DNA from: Stomorhina lunata
Taxonomy: Eukaryota; Arthropoda; Insecta; Diptera; Rhiniidae
Assembly: GCA_933228675.1 (NCBI GenBank)
Contig: OW121740.1
Coordinates: forward strand, 57,227,000-57,290,999
DNA length: 64,000 nucleotides
Reading direction: 5' to 3'
In this document: positions 55,331 to 64,000 of the stretch, piece by piece
Layout: the number at the start of each line of letters is the position of its first letter
Numbering within the stretch: the stretch's first letter is position 1
Made by a program: the position numbers and the translations under genes
Notes under the pieces: model-generated
The model's input: only the letters and a program-made list of their open reading frames with translations
What the model was told of the DNA's origin: nothing
Databases searched by the model: none

Positions 55331-56405
55331 TCTCACTGTTTTAGTCTGTTAACTTTTTATAAAAAAAATTGTTAAAATAAAAGTTTTAAACAAAAAGTGA
55401 ACTCTTTTTAAGCACATTGTATGTGTAAAAATTTTAGAACTTTAATTTTAAAGAAGATTATTTTGCACAGAGCGTAGAATTTAAAAGTAATCTAAAAATT
55501 TCCTTAAATAGATTATTTTTTAAATAACCTTTTTATTTTAAAAATTATAATTGAATTCTTTTATGAGCACATACAAATATAATTGTGTTCATTTCCTTAA
55601 AAAGTAATTATTCATATTTTTCGATTATATGTGATACTTTTTAATTTCCTGAAAAACCTCTTATAGAGTTATCAAAAGAAAGTACAAATTCTAACACACA
55701 TTTATTTTCATTACCACAAAAAGAAAAGCACAAACTTATCGCAGGCCCCTAAGCAGAGTTTAAAAATAGAATTTAATATTTTTTATGAAATGTTTTTGAT
55801 ACTATCTACGACTATTATACGAGTAGACACACACACACACACACTTCAAAATAAAAAATTTCATTCAAGAAAACTTGGGAAAAATACTATAGATGCTCAG
55901 ATACGCTTTCACACAAATAAATGAAAGAATACGTAACAGTATTTCAGGATATAGATATGTATTCTTTCTGCACGTTTGTATAACTGTGTTTTAAATAACT
56001 GCTAATGCCATCCAGCAGTTTTAAATTTAAGGAATACCTGAAAACACCTTAATTTGAACATTAGATGCGATCCGAAGAATTTCAAGTAAATATCTCCCAT
56101 AGCTCCTTGTAAGCTCAATATTATCCGCCTTCAATGATGACCTTAACTTAAATTTCCAAATCATGTTTGTTGTTTCAAAAAAGCGCTTCATTTTGGAACT
56201 GCTGAGAGTCGTCCAATTCTTGTAAAGTAATATTTTTGTACTTATGATGATTTTGGTGTGACGTCAGCAAATGTGTTTAGAGGTATATACCCCAGTAATA
56301 AATTTGTTATCAATGAACCCTGCAGAAGTACGAAAAAGAAAAAGAAATGTACATATATCCCTTGTAATATGAACTACTAAAATAAGAAATATTTTTTTTT
56401 TTTTG
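55331..56405. other. apparently unique DNA
   Basis: No gene recognised. A short (AC)n run lies at about 55830-55845 and a poly-T tract ends the region. Confidence 0.45.
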
Positions 56406-56512
56406 TATCGGGTGGTTAAATTTCAAGGGCCGATGTTGATTTTGAATTAAACACAAACTATTTAGGAAATTATTGTAATTTTATTTTATAATGATATATT
56501 GGTACTACTCAA

Positions 56513-57601
56513 TTATGTATGAAACAAAATATCGGCCAAATGGGCGCCACGACCATGACGGCACACCTCCATCCGATGGTCCAAATTGTCGATGACCCTG
56601 AGGCATAATAGAGGTTCTATGCCGTTAATGTGCCGAATTATCTCATCCTTTAGCTCTTGAATTGTTGATGGCTTATCGACGTACACCTTTTCTTTCAAAT
56701 AACCCCAAAGAAAAAAGTCCAACGGTGTCAAATCACATGATCTTGGCGGCCAATTGACATCGCCATTAAGTGAGATAACATGGCCATTGAATTTGTTGCG
56801 CAAAAGAGCCATTCTTTCGTTAGCTGGGTGGCAAGTTGCACCATCCTGCTGAAACCACATATCGTCCACATCCATATCTTCCAATTCGGGCCATAAAAAG
56901 TTCGTTATCATCTCACGATATATCGTGAGATAGCGAACACCATTCACAGTAACTGCCTAACCGGCCTCATTTTGGAAAAAATACGGCCCGATGATGCCGT
57001 CAGCTCAAAAACCGCACCAAACAGTCATTCTTTGTGGGTGCATTGGTGTTTCGACAATCACTCTTGGATTCTCATTCGGCCAAATGCTGCAATTATGTTT
57101 ATTGACGAATCCACTGGGGTGAAAATGTGCCTCATCACTGAAGATGATTTTCTTCGAAAATTGATCATCCACTGTTACCATTTCTTGCCACCATTCTGCC
57201 CATTCACGACGTTTGGAACGGTCAAGAGGCTTTAGTTCTTGAGCCCATTGCACCTTGTAAGCGTGTAAATGCAAGTCAATGTTCATCAACGACGAGCGTG
57301 AGAGGTGCAATTGTTGGGCACGACGACGAGATGAGGTGGACGGCTCTTCAGTCACACTATCGCGAACAGTAGCAATATTTTCTGCAGTACGAGCTGTATG
57401 TGTATGCACTGGTGTTCTCACATCTTCTAAAGACCCGGTTTGCTCGAATTTTTTCACGATTTTTGCGATTGTACGCACATTTGGACGATCAAATTGGCCA
57501 AAAAAATCACGAAGTACACGATATACATTTTGATTTGAACGCCCATTTTCATAATAAGTCTGGATAACTTTAACACGTTGTTGGATTGTGTATATCTACA
57601 T
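56513..57601 (-). pseudogene. DD41D transposase, lightly damaged
   Basis: ATG at 57601 is followed at once by TAG where copy 2 has GAG, a nonsense change at codon 2. The helix-turn-helix part (VRTIAKIVKKFEQTG, RRRAQQLHLSRSSLMN) leads into FSDEAHFHPSGFVNKHNC, then a disrupted stretch near 56950-57005 (Trp-to-stop or frame break after VWCGF), then VDDMWFQQDGATCHPA and NWPPRSCDLTPLDFFLWGYL; ends ADILFHT. 41 residues separate the last two catalytic aspartates. A 12-bp insertion at about 56920 adds four residues within GVRYREM (see 56910-56931). Not functional as read. Confidence 0.9.
56910..56931. repeat. 22-bp perfect palindrome from a 12-bp insertion
   Basis: ATCTCACGATA followed by its exact inverse. 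Copy 2 of the same transposon reads ATCTCACGATAGCG here without the second arm, so 12 bases were added that complete a palindrome while keeping the frame. Confidence 0.85.
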
Positions 57602-57864
57602 GGTTCAAATTGAGTAAGTCTGAAATAGAGAAATGTCAAATAAAATTCGAAAAAAACTTGGCGTTTAGGTGTGGTTCACATTCAACATCGGCCCTTACAA
57701 TTTAACCACCCTTTATCTAGACTTGAAACAAGATAGGTTGAAAATATTAAAGAGGTAAAAAAAAATTTAAAGAGGTAAAAAGTTTTCATATAATTCATTT
57801 TAAGAGTTAATTGATATATTGTGTATTAAAAGAACACTTATCATAGTATTTGAATTACACTCTG

Positions 57865-58125
57865 ATACACTAAAAAACTAGGAAAACAACCTATCTTTAG
57901 AAATACGTACAAGTTTAAGAGTTATAAGCAAATAAAACGATTTTAACTAGGTTCGTCAATTTATCGACCCATAGCTTAGCCAGTTTGCATCAGACTTTTG
58001 TAGGCCTTATTAATTATATGACAAATCGTGCAAAAAAATTTTGAAATACGTACAAATTTAAGAGTTATACGCAAAAAAACCGATTTTAACGAGGCTTGTC
58101 AAGTTACCGACAGTTTGCATCAGAT
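57865..58125 (+). repeat. dispersed repeat with internal tandem duplication
   Basis: The block GAAATACGTACAAGTTTAAG ... AAACGATTTTAACTAGG ... CAGTTTGCATCAGAC at 57900-57992 recurs at 58041-58118 (GAAATACGTACAAATTTAAG ... GTTTGCATCAGA) with some loss. The inverse relative is at 26640-26835. Class unknown. Confidence 0.6.
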
Positions 58126-58957
58126 TTTTTTCTACAGCAAATGTATCATTGTAAATCAAAAGAATTTTTTTTGCAGAAGCTCAAAAAAGTTAAGTCACAA
58201 AAAAGTTAAGTAAACCGAAAAGTTAAGTAGTTCTTATTGATCACATGTGACTCTAAAAGTGATCCTTAACTTTTTAGAGACAATTGTTTTTTATTTTGTT
58301 TGTCTGTTTCCAAGATCATTTTTATTTCTTTCATTTCAATCCTCAATACAGTTAAGGCCTATTATTAGTTTCTGTATGTAGAAATACTACCACTGAAACC
58401 ATTTTTTTCTCAGATTTTTAAACAAATATCACTATATTTTTACCCTTTGGTGACTCTTCGGTCCAAAGTTTGCTTTCGCTTAGAGTTTTTTCCTCATTTT
58501 TTGATACTTCTTGATTAAATCATTACTACGCAGTCATATTTTTTGATTTGTTGTAGAAATTTCACGGAAGTAGAGACTTTAATCTCCACTGGCATCAATG
58601 TTTGTCTTCTCTTCCATATCCTATTAATTACCATGGACGAAATTTAAATATAACCGATAGCAAATATTTCCTAAGTTCTATTTTATTAAATGCTTAGCTA
58701 TTTTGTGCTCAAAATTTTCACAAATAACCACAAAACAGAAATTTATTTAGTGAACCTATTCAAGTGACGCAAAAATAATTCATATTTTTCTTCACTAATT
58801 ACGAAAAGATGCATATATTTCAACTGTCAAACTTTTTTGTTGTACATCACAATTCTATTCATCTAAAAGTTATTAAGCTTTTCATAAACCGACTAGTCCA
58901 TGTACTATTTACCACCATGGCACTACGCACGTAAATAATTTTACCAATAATTCTTTA
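58126..58957. other. no gene recognised
   Basis: AT-rich DNA. AAAAGTTAAGT-type words are repeated at 58185-58230. Confidence 0.4.
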
Positions 58958-59065
58958 TAATGGGTGTTTTTTTTAGAGGTATAGAACTTCGAATTGAAAT
59001 AAAACACAAGAAAATCGTTTTAATGTCCATCAATTTGGCTTTATTGGAAGGATAATTTTATGCCA

Positions 59066-61210
59066 TTAATGTTTAAATATGATTTCGGGCATGTGGCCGC
59101 CGCGGCTGGCTCGAATAAAGCCAATTCTACAGGTCCAACTTTCAACTACTTTTTCGAGCATATGGGGCCGTATGTTGGCAATAACGCCACGAATGTTGGC
59201 TTCCAAGTCCCCTAACGTTTCTGGTTTGTTGGCGTAGACGAGCGACTTCACATATCCCCAAAGAAAATAATCCAGTGGTGTCAAATCGCACGATCTTGGT
59301 GGCCAATTGACAGGTCCATTCCGCGAAATAATGCGCTCATCGAATGTTTCCTTCAATAAATCAATTGTGACGTGCGCTGTGTGGCATGTAGCGTCGTCTT
59401 GTTGGAACCACAACTCATCCACATTCATGCCATCCAATTGGGGAACAAAATAGTCGGTTATCATGGCTCTATACCGGTCTCCATTTATGGTAACTGACTC
59501 TCCAGCATTATTTCGGAAGAAGTATGGCCCAATGACTCCACCAGCCCATAGAGCACACCAAACAGTCAGTTTTTGTGGATGTAATGGCGTCTCAAGGGTC
59601 TCATGTGGATTCTCTTCACTCCAAATGCCGCAATTTTGCTTGTTGACGTAGCCATTCAACCAAAAATGAGCCTCATCACTGAACAAAATTTTGCGATGAA
59701 AATCAGCATCGAGATCAATCTCATTTTCGGCCCATACACCAAAATCACGACCAGCGTTACCGCTGACAAATTTGAAAAAGTCGCAAAAAAAGGCGCTTTT
59801 TACAAAAAAAGTCGCACAAAAAGTCACTTTCAATAAAAAAAAAGTCTCACACATTTTTTGATATCATTTTTACTTAAACAATGAACAAAAGACTATAAAA
59901 CAATTCATACTTGTAAACATATTATATACAGGCAAAAATCAAACAGTTTCAATTCCTGTAAAACCGACTTTCAACTCGATTAATTTTTGTTCTCTTAGGT
60001 GTTCGGAAAATCTAATTACAGATTTGAACTCCTAAGTCTACAGGTATATTAAACACAAAATCTTAGTGGCGCAAGTTTGCACTTCTTAGCTTAATTGTCA
60101 TGCAAATTTCAAAAACGTAAAAAAATCTTCTTTTTTCATTTCATTTGGACCCAGTCGTTATTTTATGAAATAGACTCCATACTTGGGGGATGAATCCATT
60201 GCCCTTTAAATTTTAATTTCGTCACTTCAAATACTACTTAATGGCTGCCAAAATTTAAGCACGTTTTCTCCACTTTTAAATTTTTTTCGCATATTTTTCG
60301 GCCCCCTCAATGAATGCCTAAAAATTGGATACGGTTTGGTAGATCAGTTGTGCATCGTTTGATATATATCATTTATGTGCTCCATATTGGTATAACATAT
60401 GACAAATATGTATAAAAATTAAAAACTACCTTGTAAACTGAGTTTTTGCCATTCAACACCTAAAAGCAAAAGCGCACCAAAAAATCATTTTTTGCTATTA
60501 TTGTATGAAGATTTTGAAAATCGTTCAAAAAATTATATATTTCTTTTAATGGTTTTAGACAGCAAACTGAGACCAAAGTGATGACATTTATACTTAAGTT
60601 ACAATCATTTTAGGGAATTTTAGTTAAGATATTGAATATGTGATAAAAATACAAATTTTAAATAATTTTTAAAATGGTGTCAAAAGTCACACAAAACTCG
60701 AAAAAGTAGCAAAAAAGGGCCATGGAAGAAAAGTCGCAGGTTGCGTCGCAGGCCACCTAAATAGTAGCAAATTGCGACTTTAGTCGCATAACGGTAACGC
60801 TGATCACGACGCATTGCATGGTCTCGCGGCTTTAATTCTTGCACAAGCTGGATCTTGTAAGGTCGCAAGCCAAGATCTTTGCGCAAAATCTTCCATAAAG
60901 TTGATGGACAAAGCTCCAATTGCTGTGCACGGTGGCGAATCGATTCATTCGGGTCCACTTCAACATTTTGCTCTACAGCGGCAATTGTTTCTTCGGTGCG
61001 CACTGTTCGACGTCGCTGCGGATGCGTATTATCACATAGAGTAAACGTAGTGCGAAAACGATCCATGGTTAACCGAATTAATTGCTCTGATGGACGATTA
61101 TGTAGACCATAAAATGGACGGAGCTTGCGGTAAACTTCGCGAACTGAACCATTATTTTCGAAATAAATTTGCACGATTTGCAAGCGTTGTTCTTTTGTCA
61201 ACCTGTTCAT
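59066..61210 (-). pseudogene. DD41D transposase, open except for hAT insertion
   Basis: Starts at ATG 61210 (MNRLTKEQRLQIVQIYFENN). The helix-turn-helix half continues to KPRDHAMRRD at about 60804. The hAT insertion (59752-60802 plus 8-bp duplication) follows, and the frame resumes in phase at DFGVWAENEIDLDADF (59743) and runs to EIIFKH and stop at 59066. The catalytic half has FSDEAHFWLNGYVNKQNC, WFQQDDATCHTA and NWPPRSCDLTPLDYF; 41 residues separate the last two aspartates. The residue after the second Asp is Asp here and Gly in copies 1, 2 and 4. Without the insertion the frame (about 360 codons) shows no other stop or shift, so the element was probably active-like when hit. Confidence 0.92.
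59752..60802. mobile_element. hAT element 1 (non-autonomous), 8-bp target duplication
   Basis: TIRs CAGCGTTACCG ... CGGTAACGCTG are flanked by ATCACGAC on both sides (59744-59751 and 60803-60810). Subterminal GTCGCA words occur in several copies at both ends. 1051 bp, AT-rich, no transposase, so mobilised in trans. CAGNG-type ends and the 8-bp duplication define hAT. Confidence 0.95.
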
Positions 61211-61296
61211 GATGACACTTGACAGCTGACAAAATGGCCGCCAGTTAAAAAAGTGATGCCAACTTAAAGTTCTATACCTCAATAAAAAACACCCGA

Positions 61297-61790
61297 TATA
61301 AAGTATTTTAATGCAATCGAAAAATTTTAACTTTGGAAAAAGTTTAAACATTTTAAAATCGCTATTCAAATGATAGGGTTGGAGGTACTAAAGTACTAAG
61401 ACCTACCCGAAAACAGTGTTTTACTAATATCTCGTTATATCTGATTTTTGTATGTCCTCACCTAGGCCTATAACCCCCACTAAGTCGCTTTCCAAGTTTT
61501 TATAAAATTTGTAACACCGTGTTATTATTTTTTATTCGGGATATCCCAAAGTATTATATTCCAGATCCCACCATTGAAATTTGAAGTGCGTTTATAAAAT
61601 AAGAATTTTATTTTCAGTTTTTCTTCAACTGATCATAAAACCGTTCCGGAAAATTAAAAAAATTAGAAGTAGGTAATCACTGGAGAAAACATAATCCATC
61701 GAAAATGGCTTCATTGGGATTTAAAGTACTTAAAACCAATACACTTTGAATTCTAAAAATGTTCGAATCAAAAGCTTTGGTCATCATTTG
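61297..61790. other. no gene recognised
   Basis: AT-rich spacer without recognised repeats. Confidence 0.4.
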
Positions 61791-61792
61791 CG

Positions 61793-62060
61793 CTGACATA
61801 CCTCTATAGAAGCAGGGATTTGATTTGTCGCGTTCAGTAGCTCTCCATTTCTTATACGATTTGGCACCATATAATAAGGATTTGCCGGTATGTACAAAAA
61901 ATGGCGCTGTTTGGCAAGACAAAATCTGAATTACGGTTGCGAAACTTGGAAACGCGCAAATGTTATTGATATGCCCCTGCAAACCTTTGCCTTTGCAAAT
62001 CCTTAATATATGGTGGTGAAGTCGCATAAGAAATAAAGAGCTTCTGAACGCTACAATCCA
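61793..62060. pseudogene. LINE family A fragments in inverted arrangement
   Basis: The reverse strand of 61793-61900 encodes YYMVPNRIRNGELLNATNQI and PASIEVCQ. The forward strand of 61920-62060 encodes LNYGCETWKRANVIDMPLQT, then SRIRN-KELLNAT with a frame change. Both correspond to the same C-terminal region of the RT ORF, in opposite orientation and back to back. Confidence 0.72.
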
Positions 62061-62389
62061 TATACCTTGATTCTTTTTTGTTTCTCAATATTTTTCTTTA
62101 ATTTTTTATTTCGTTAAAGGGATCGAATATTATTTTTCAAACAAGTCATACTTTTTGTAAATCGGTAAATAAATGGCTGCGTTATATTATAGCGCTTGAA
62201 GTCTTTTTAGACAAGCAAGTAATGCTTGGTCTAAAGGTATGAGATTATTGTACCCGGAAAAGTACGAAACTGCGTCTGGGATTTTTAGGTTCCTGAATCC
62301 AATTTGCGGTATCTCGTTGAAGAATATTTTATATTTGACTTGTATTTAAAATTTATCGGTCTACAGTCCTTAAATGATCAAAACAGTTT
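62061..62389. other. no gene recognised
   Basis: AT-rich spacer. Confidence 0.4.
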
Positions 62390-63185
62390 TTGGTCGACCA
62401 TTTATTGACTTTCATTTTTTCCATTCCATTTATTGACTGTTATTTTTTGACTTTCATTTTTTCGAGCAGAAATAAAAGTTATTTTTGGACTTTTATATTT
62501 TCGACAAAAAATAACAGTTGTTTTTGACTTTTATTTTTTCAAGTAAAAATAAAAGTTATTTTTTACCTTTTATTTTTTCGAGCAAAATAACAATTATTTT
62601 TTACTTTTATTTTTTCAAGCAAGAATAAAAGTTATTTTTTGATATTAGTTATTTTCGTTTGAATTTATGATAAATTCATTGAAAATTTTTTTCAAAAAAA
62701 GATAATTTTTCAGTGAAAATAATTTGCATATGCTCAAAAATTAATGGAGTTGAGTTTTGCAATCATAATTGGGATTGGAAACACAAAAATAACTTTTATT
62801 TCTGCTCGAAAAAATATAAGCCAAAAAATAACTTTTTTTCTGCTCAAAAAAATAAAAGTAAAAAAACTAACTCGATATAATAAAAATCAAAAATAACAGT
62901 TATTTTTGCTCAAAAAAATTAAAGTTAAAAAATAACTTTTATTTTTGCTCGAAAAAATAAAAGTTAAAAATAACTGCTATTTTTGCTCAAACAAATAAAA
63001 ATCAAAAAATAACTGTTATTGTTTTTCTAAAAAATAAAAATCAGATTTTTAAAAAGCATCGCATTTTATGAAAATTTGGTCTAAAACTATAAAAATGGTA
63101 TACTTGGTTTAATTCTCCGACATTTCCTTGCGGTTGCTTTTTTTAATCAAAAATTCAAAAATAACAGTTATTTTCGGTCCCTGGT
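62390..63185. repeat. fold-back element of AAAATAAAAGTTATTTT repeats
   Basis: The left half (62400-62650) is an irregular tandem of GACTTTTATTTTTTCGAGCA then AAAATAAAAGTTATTTTT. The right half (62780-63050) carries the inverse (TTTTTGCTCGAAAAAATAAA then AGTTAAAAATAAC). A ~120-bp unrelated centre lies between. A last AAAATAACAGTTATTTTCGG precedes TCCCTGG at 63183. Non-coding; possibly a MITE whose subterminal repeats expanded. Confidence 0.75.
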
Positions 63186-63189
63186 TTTT

Positions 63190-63845
63190 GCTCTTCTTGA
63201 AATACCCATATAGTAACATATATATTTAAAAGCACTGTTAATTTTTTGAACTTTTTTTAATCCTAATAATATTTAGGGTAACGTTAATCTCACTATAAGC
63301 ATAATTTTTTTATTGGAAACATCAACCGATTTTGAATGACCTTCAAGAACAAGATCGAATTCTGTAAATCGATAATCACCGGTGCTTGATGGTGTTTCAT
63401 TGCCAAAAATCAAAATGAGTTCCTTGTTGAAAGAACAGAAACAGACATAATTTCAGAAGTGATAGGAGTTGTATGTGATGCAAGGTCAAAAAACCTCATT
63501 TGCACCACTATGCAATGGTACTTATCTTGACGTCATTTTTATAAGGTATTATCTACCAGAGCTCATTTATTACAAAAAAAAGTTTGTCCTTTAGCACGTA
63601 AAACACTAATTTTAACTGAAGAAGTAGTTTCTGTGTGTCATATAGGAAAGCTCAAAATTGGTGTCAATAAAATCTAATTCCTCTTTTTTCCTTACGAACT
63701 TTACAAACTATAGGCGAAGATGTCTTTCAGACAGATCTACAGACTAATCCATATATTGGTTAATTTTAATTGTCAATGACTTCTTCTAACGCAAGGGACT
63801 TCATAGCATAAGTAAGTAAATACCTTACTGTAATTCTTATTCATT
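63190..63845. other. no gene recognised
   Basis: Moderately AT-rich sequence without supported exons or repeats. Confidence 0.4.
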
Positions 63846-63847
63846 AA

Positions 63848-64000
63848 ACTTCATTAAAAACTATTATCAAACAATCATTAAAAATCATTGAACAGTCGTC
63901 AGTCAGTCATTAAACAATCATCAAACACTCTTCAAAAAATCATCAAACTACCGTCATAAAATCGCCATTTAATCGTTAAGCAATTATCAAACAATCATTA
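63848..64000. repeat. degenerate ~12-bp tandem repeat
   Basis: Loose repeats of AACAATCATTAA/CATCAAAC (for example TATCAAACAATCATTAAAAA and GTCATTAAACAATCATCAAA) running to the window edge. Confidence 0.7.

Larger units (their letters stand above)
56408..57713 (-). mobile_element. DD41D mariner-like element, copy 4
   Basis: TA-flanked; left TCGGGTGGTTAAATTTCAAG, right (inverse) AAGGGTGGTTAAATTGTAAG, with GGGCCGATGTTGA inside both. Same family as 15608-16894, and the best preserved of the pair at 1306 bp. Confidence 0.92.
58960..61296 (-). mobile_element. DD41D mariner-like element, copy 3, with hAT insert
   Basis: TA-flanked; TIRs ATGGGTGTTTTTTTTAGAGG then TATAGAACTT (left) and TCGGGTGTTTTTTATTGAGG then TATAGAACTT (right, inverse). 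Total 2337 bp, of which 1059 bp are hAT element 1 plus its duplicated target. The original length would be about 1.28 kb. It is the best preserved rosa-type element here and the intact comparator for copy 1. Confidence 0.93.

Noticed and set aside
56972..57533. Forward-strand frames over DD41D copy 4
   Set aside because: Antisense shadows of the transposase; equivalents occur over copies 2 and 3.

Overview
The window is AT-rich eukaryotic DNA, most likely from a higher fly (Brachycera, perhaps a calyptrate). Evidence: rosa-type DD41D mariner relatives, mini-me-like elements with their (GTCY)n and (TA)n tracts, a Tc1 element, hAT elements and non-LTR retrotransposons. There is no sign of bacterial or phage organisation. 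I find no convincing intact single-copy host gene. The window reads as intergenic or intronic heterochromatin-like sequence built from nested, mostly broken mobile elements, several satellites, and stretches of apparently unique non-coding DNA.

Layout. 0-5.3 kb: mini-me copies, LINE tails and two defective DD41D elements. 5.3-6.6 kb: a TIR element with a 3-bp TAA target duplication (Harbinger-like). 7.7-8.8 kb: LINE family C. 11.2-14 kb: a TIR element with about 100-bp arms and a nested MITE and hairpin, then LINE family A. 14.2-15.4 kb: a palindromic 40-bp array and a decayed 31-bp array. 15.6-16.9 kb: a DD41D relic. 16.9-18.9 kb: nested TIR elements holding tRNA-like and LINE pieces. 20.4-26.3 kb: a roughly 5.5-kb satellite of a 31-bp AT-rich unit. 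26.4-30.2 kb: hairpin MITE, mini-me, LINE tails and a 21-bp array. 33.4-35.0 kb: a 1.6-kb Tc1 (DD34E) element. 36.4-37.5 kb: an almost uniform 11-bp satellite. 38.4-45.3 kb: mini-me copies, LINE family B, and a DD41D element broken by two hAT insertions. 46.2-52.1 kb: mini-me elements, one of which hosts a TIR element (CACT ends) with a decayed five-exon gene. 52-58 kb: LINE, TIR and DD41D relics. 59.0-61.3 kb: a DD41D element with an otherwise open transposase, split by a hAT insertion. 61.8-64 kb: LINE fragments in inverted order, fold-back repeats and a degenerate tandem repeat.

The elements relate mainly by nesting. All three hAT insertions for which I can see 8-bp target duplications lie inside DD41D transposase reading frames. 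The satellites have periods of 11, 21 and 31 bp, close to one, two and three DNA helical turns, plus a 40-bp palindromic array. The most unusual item is the TIR element at 48110-49963, which carries a spliced non-transposase gene of an uncharacterised arthropod protein type.
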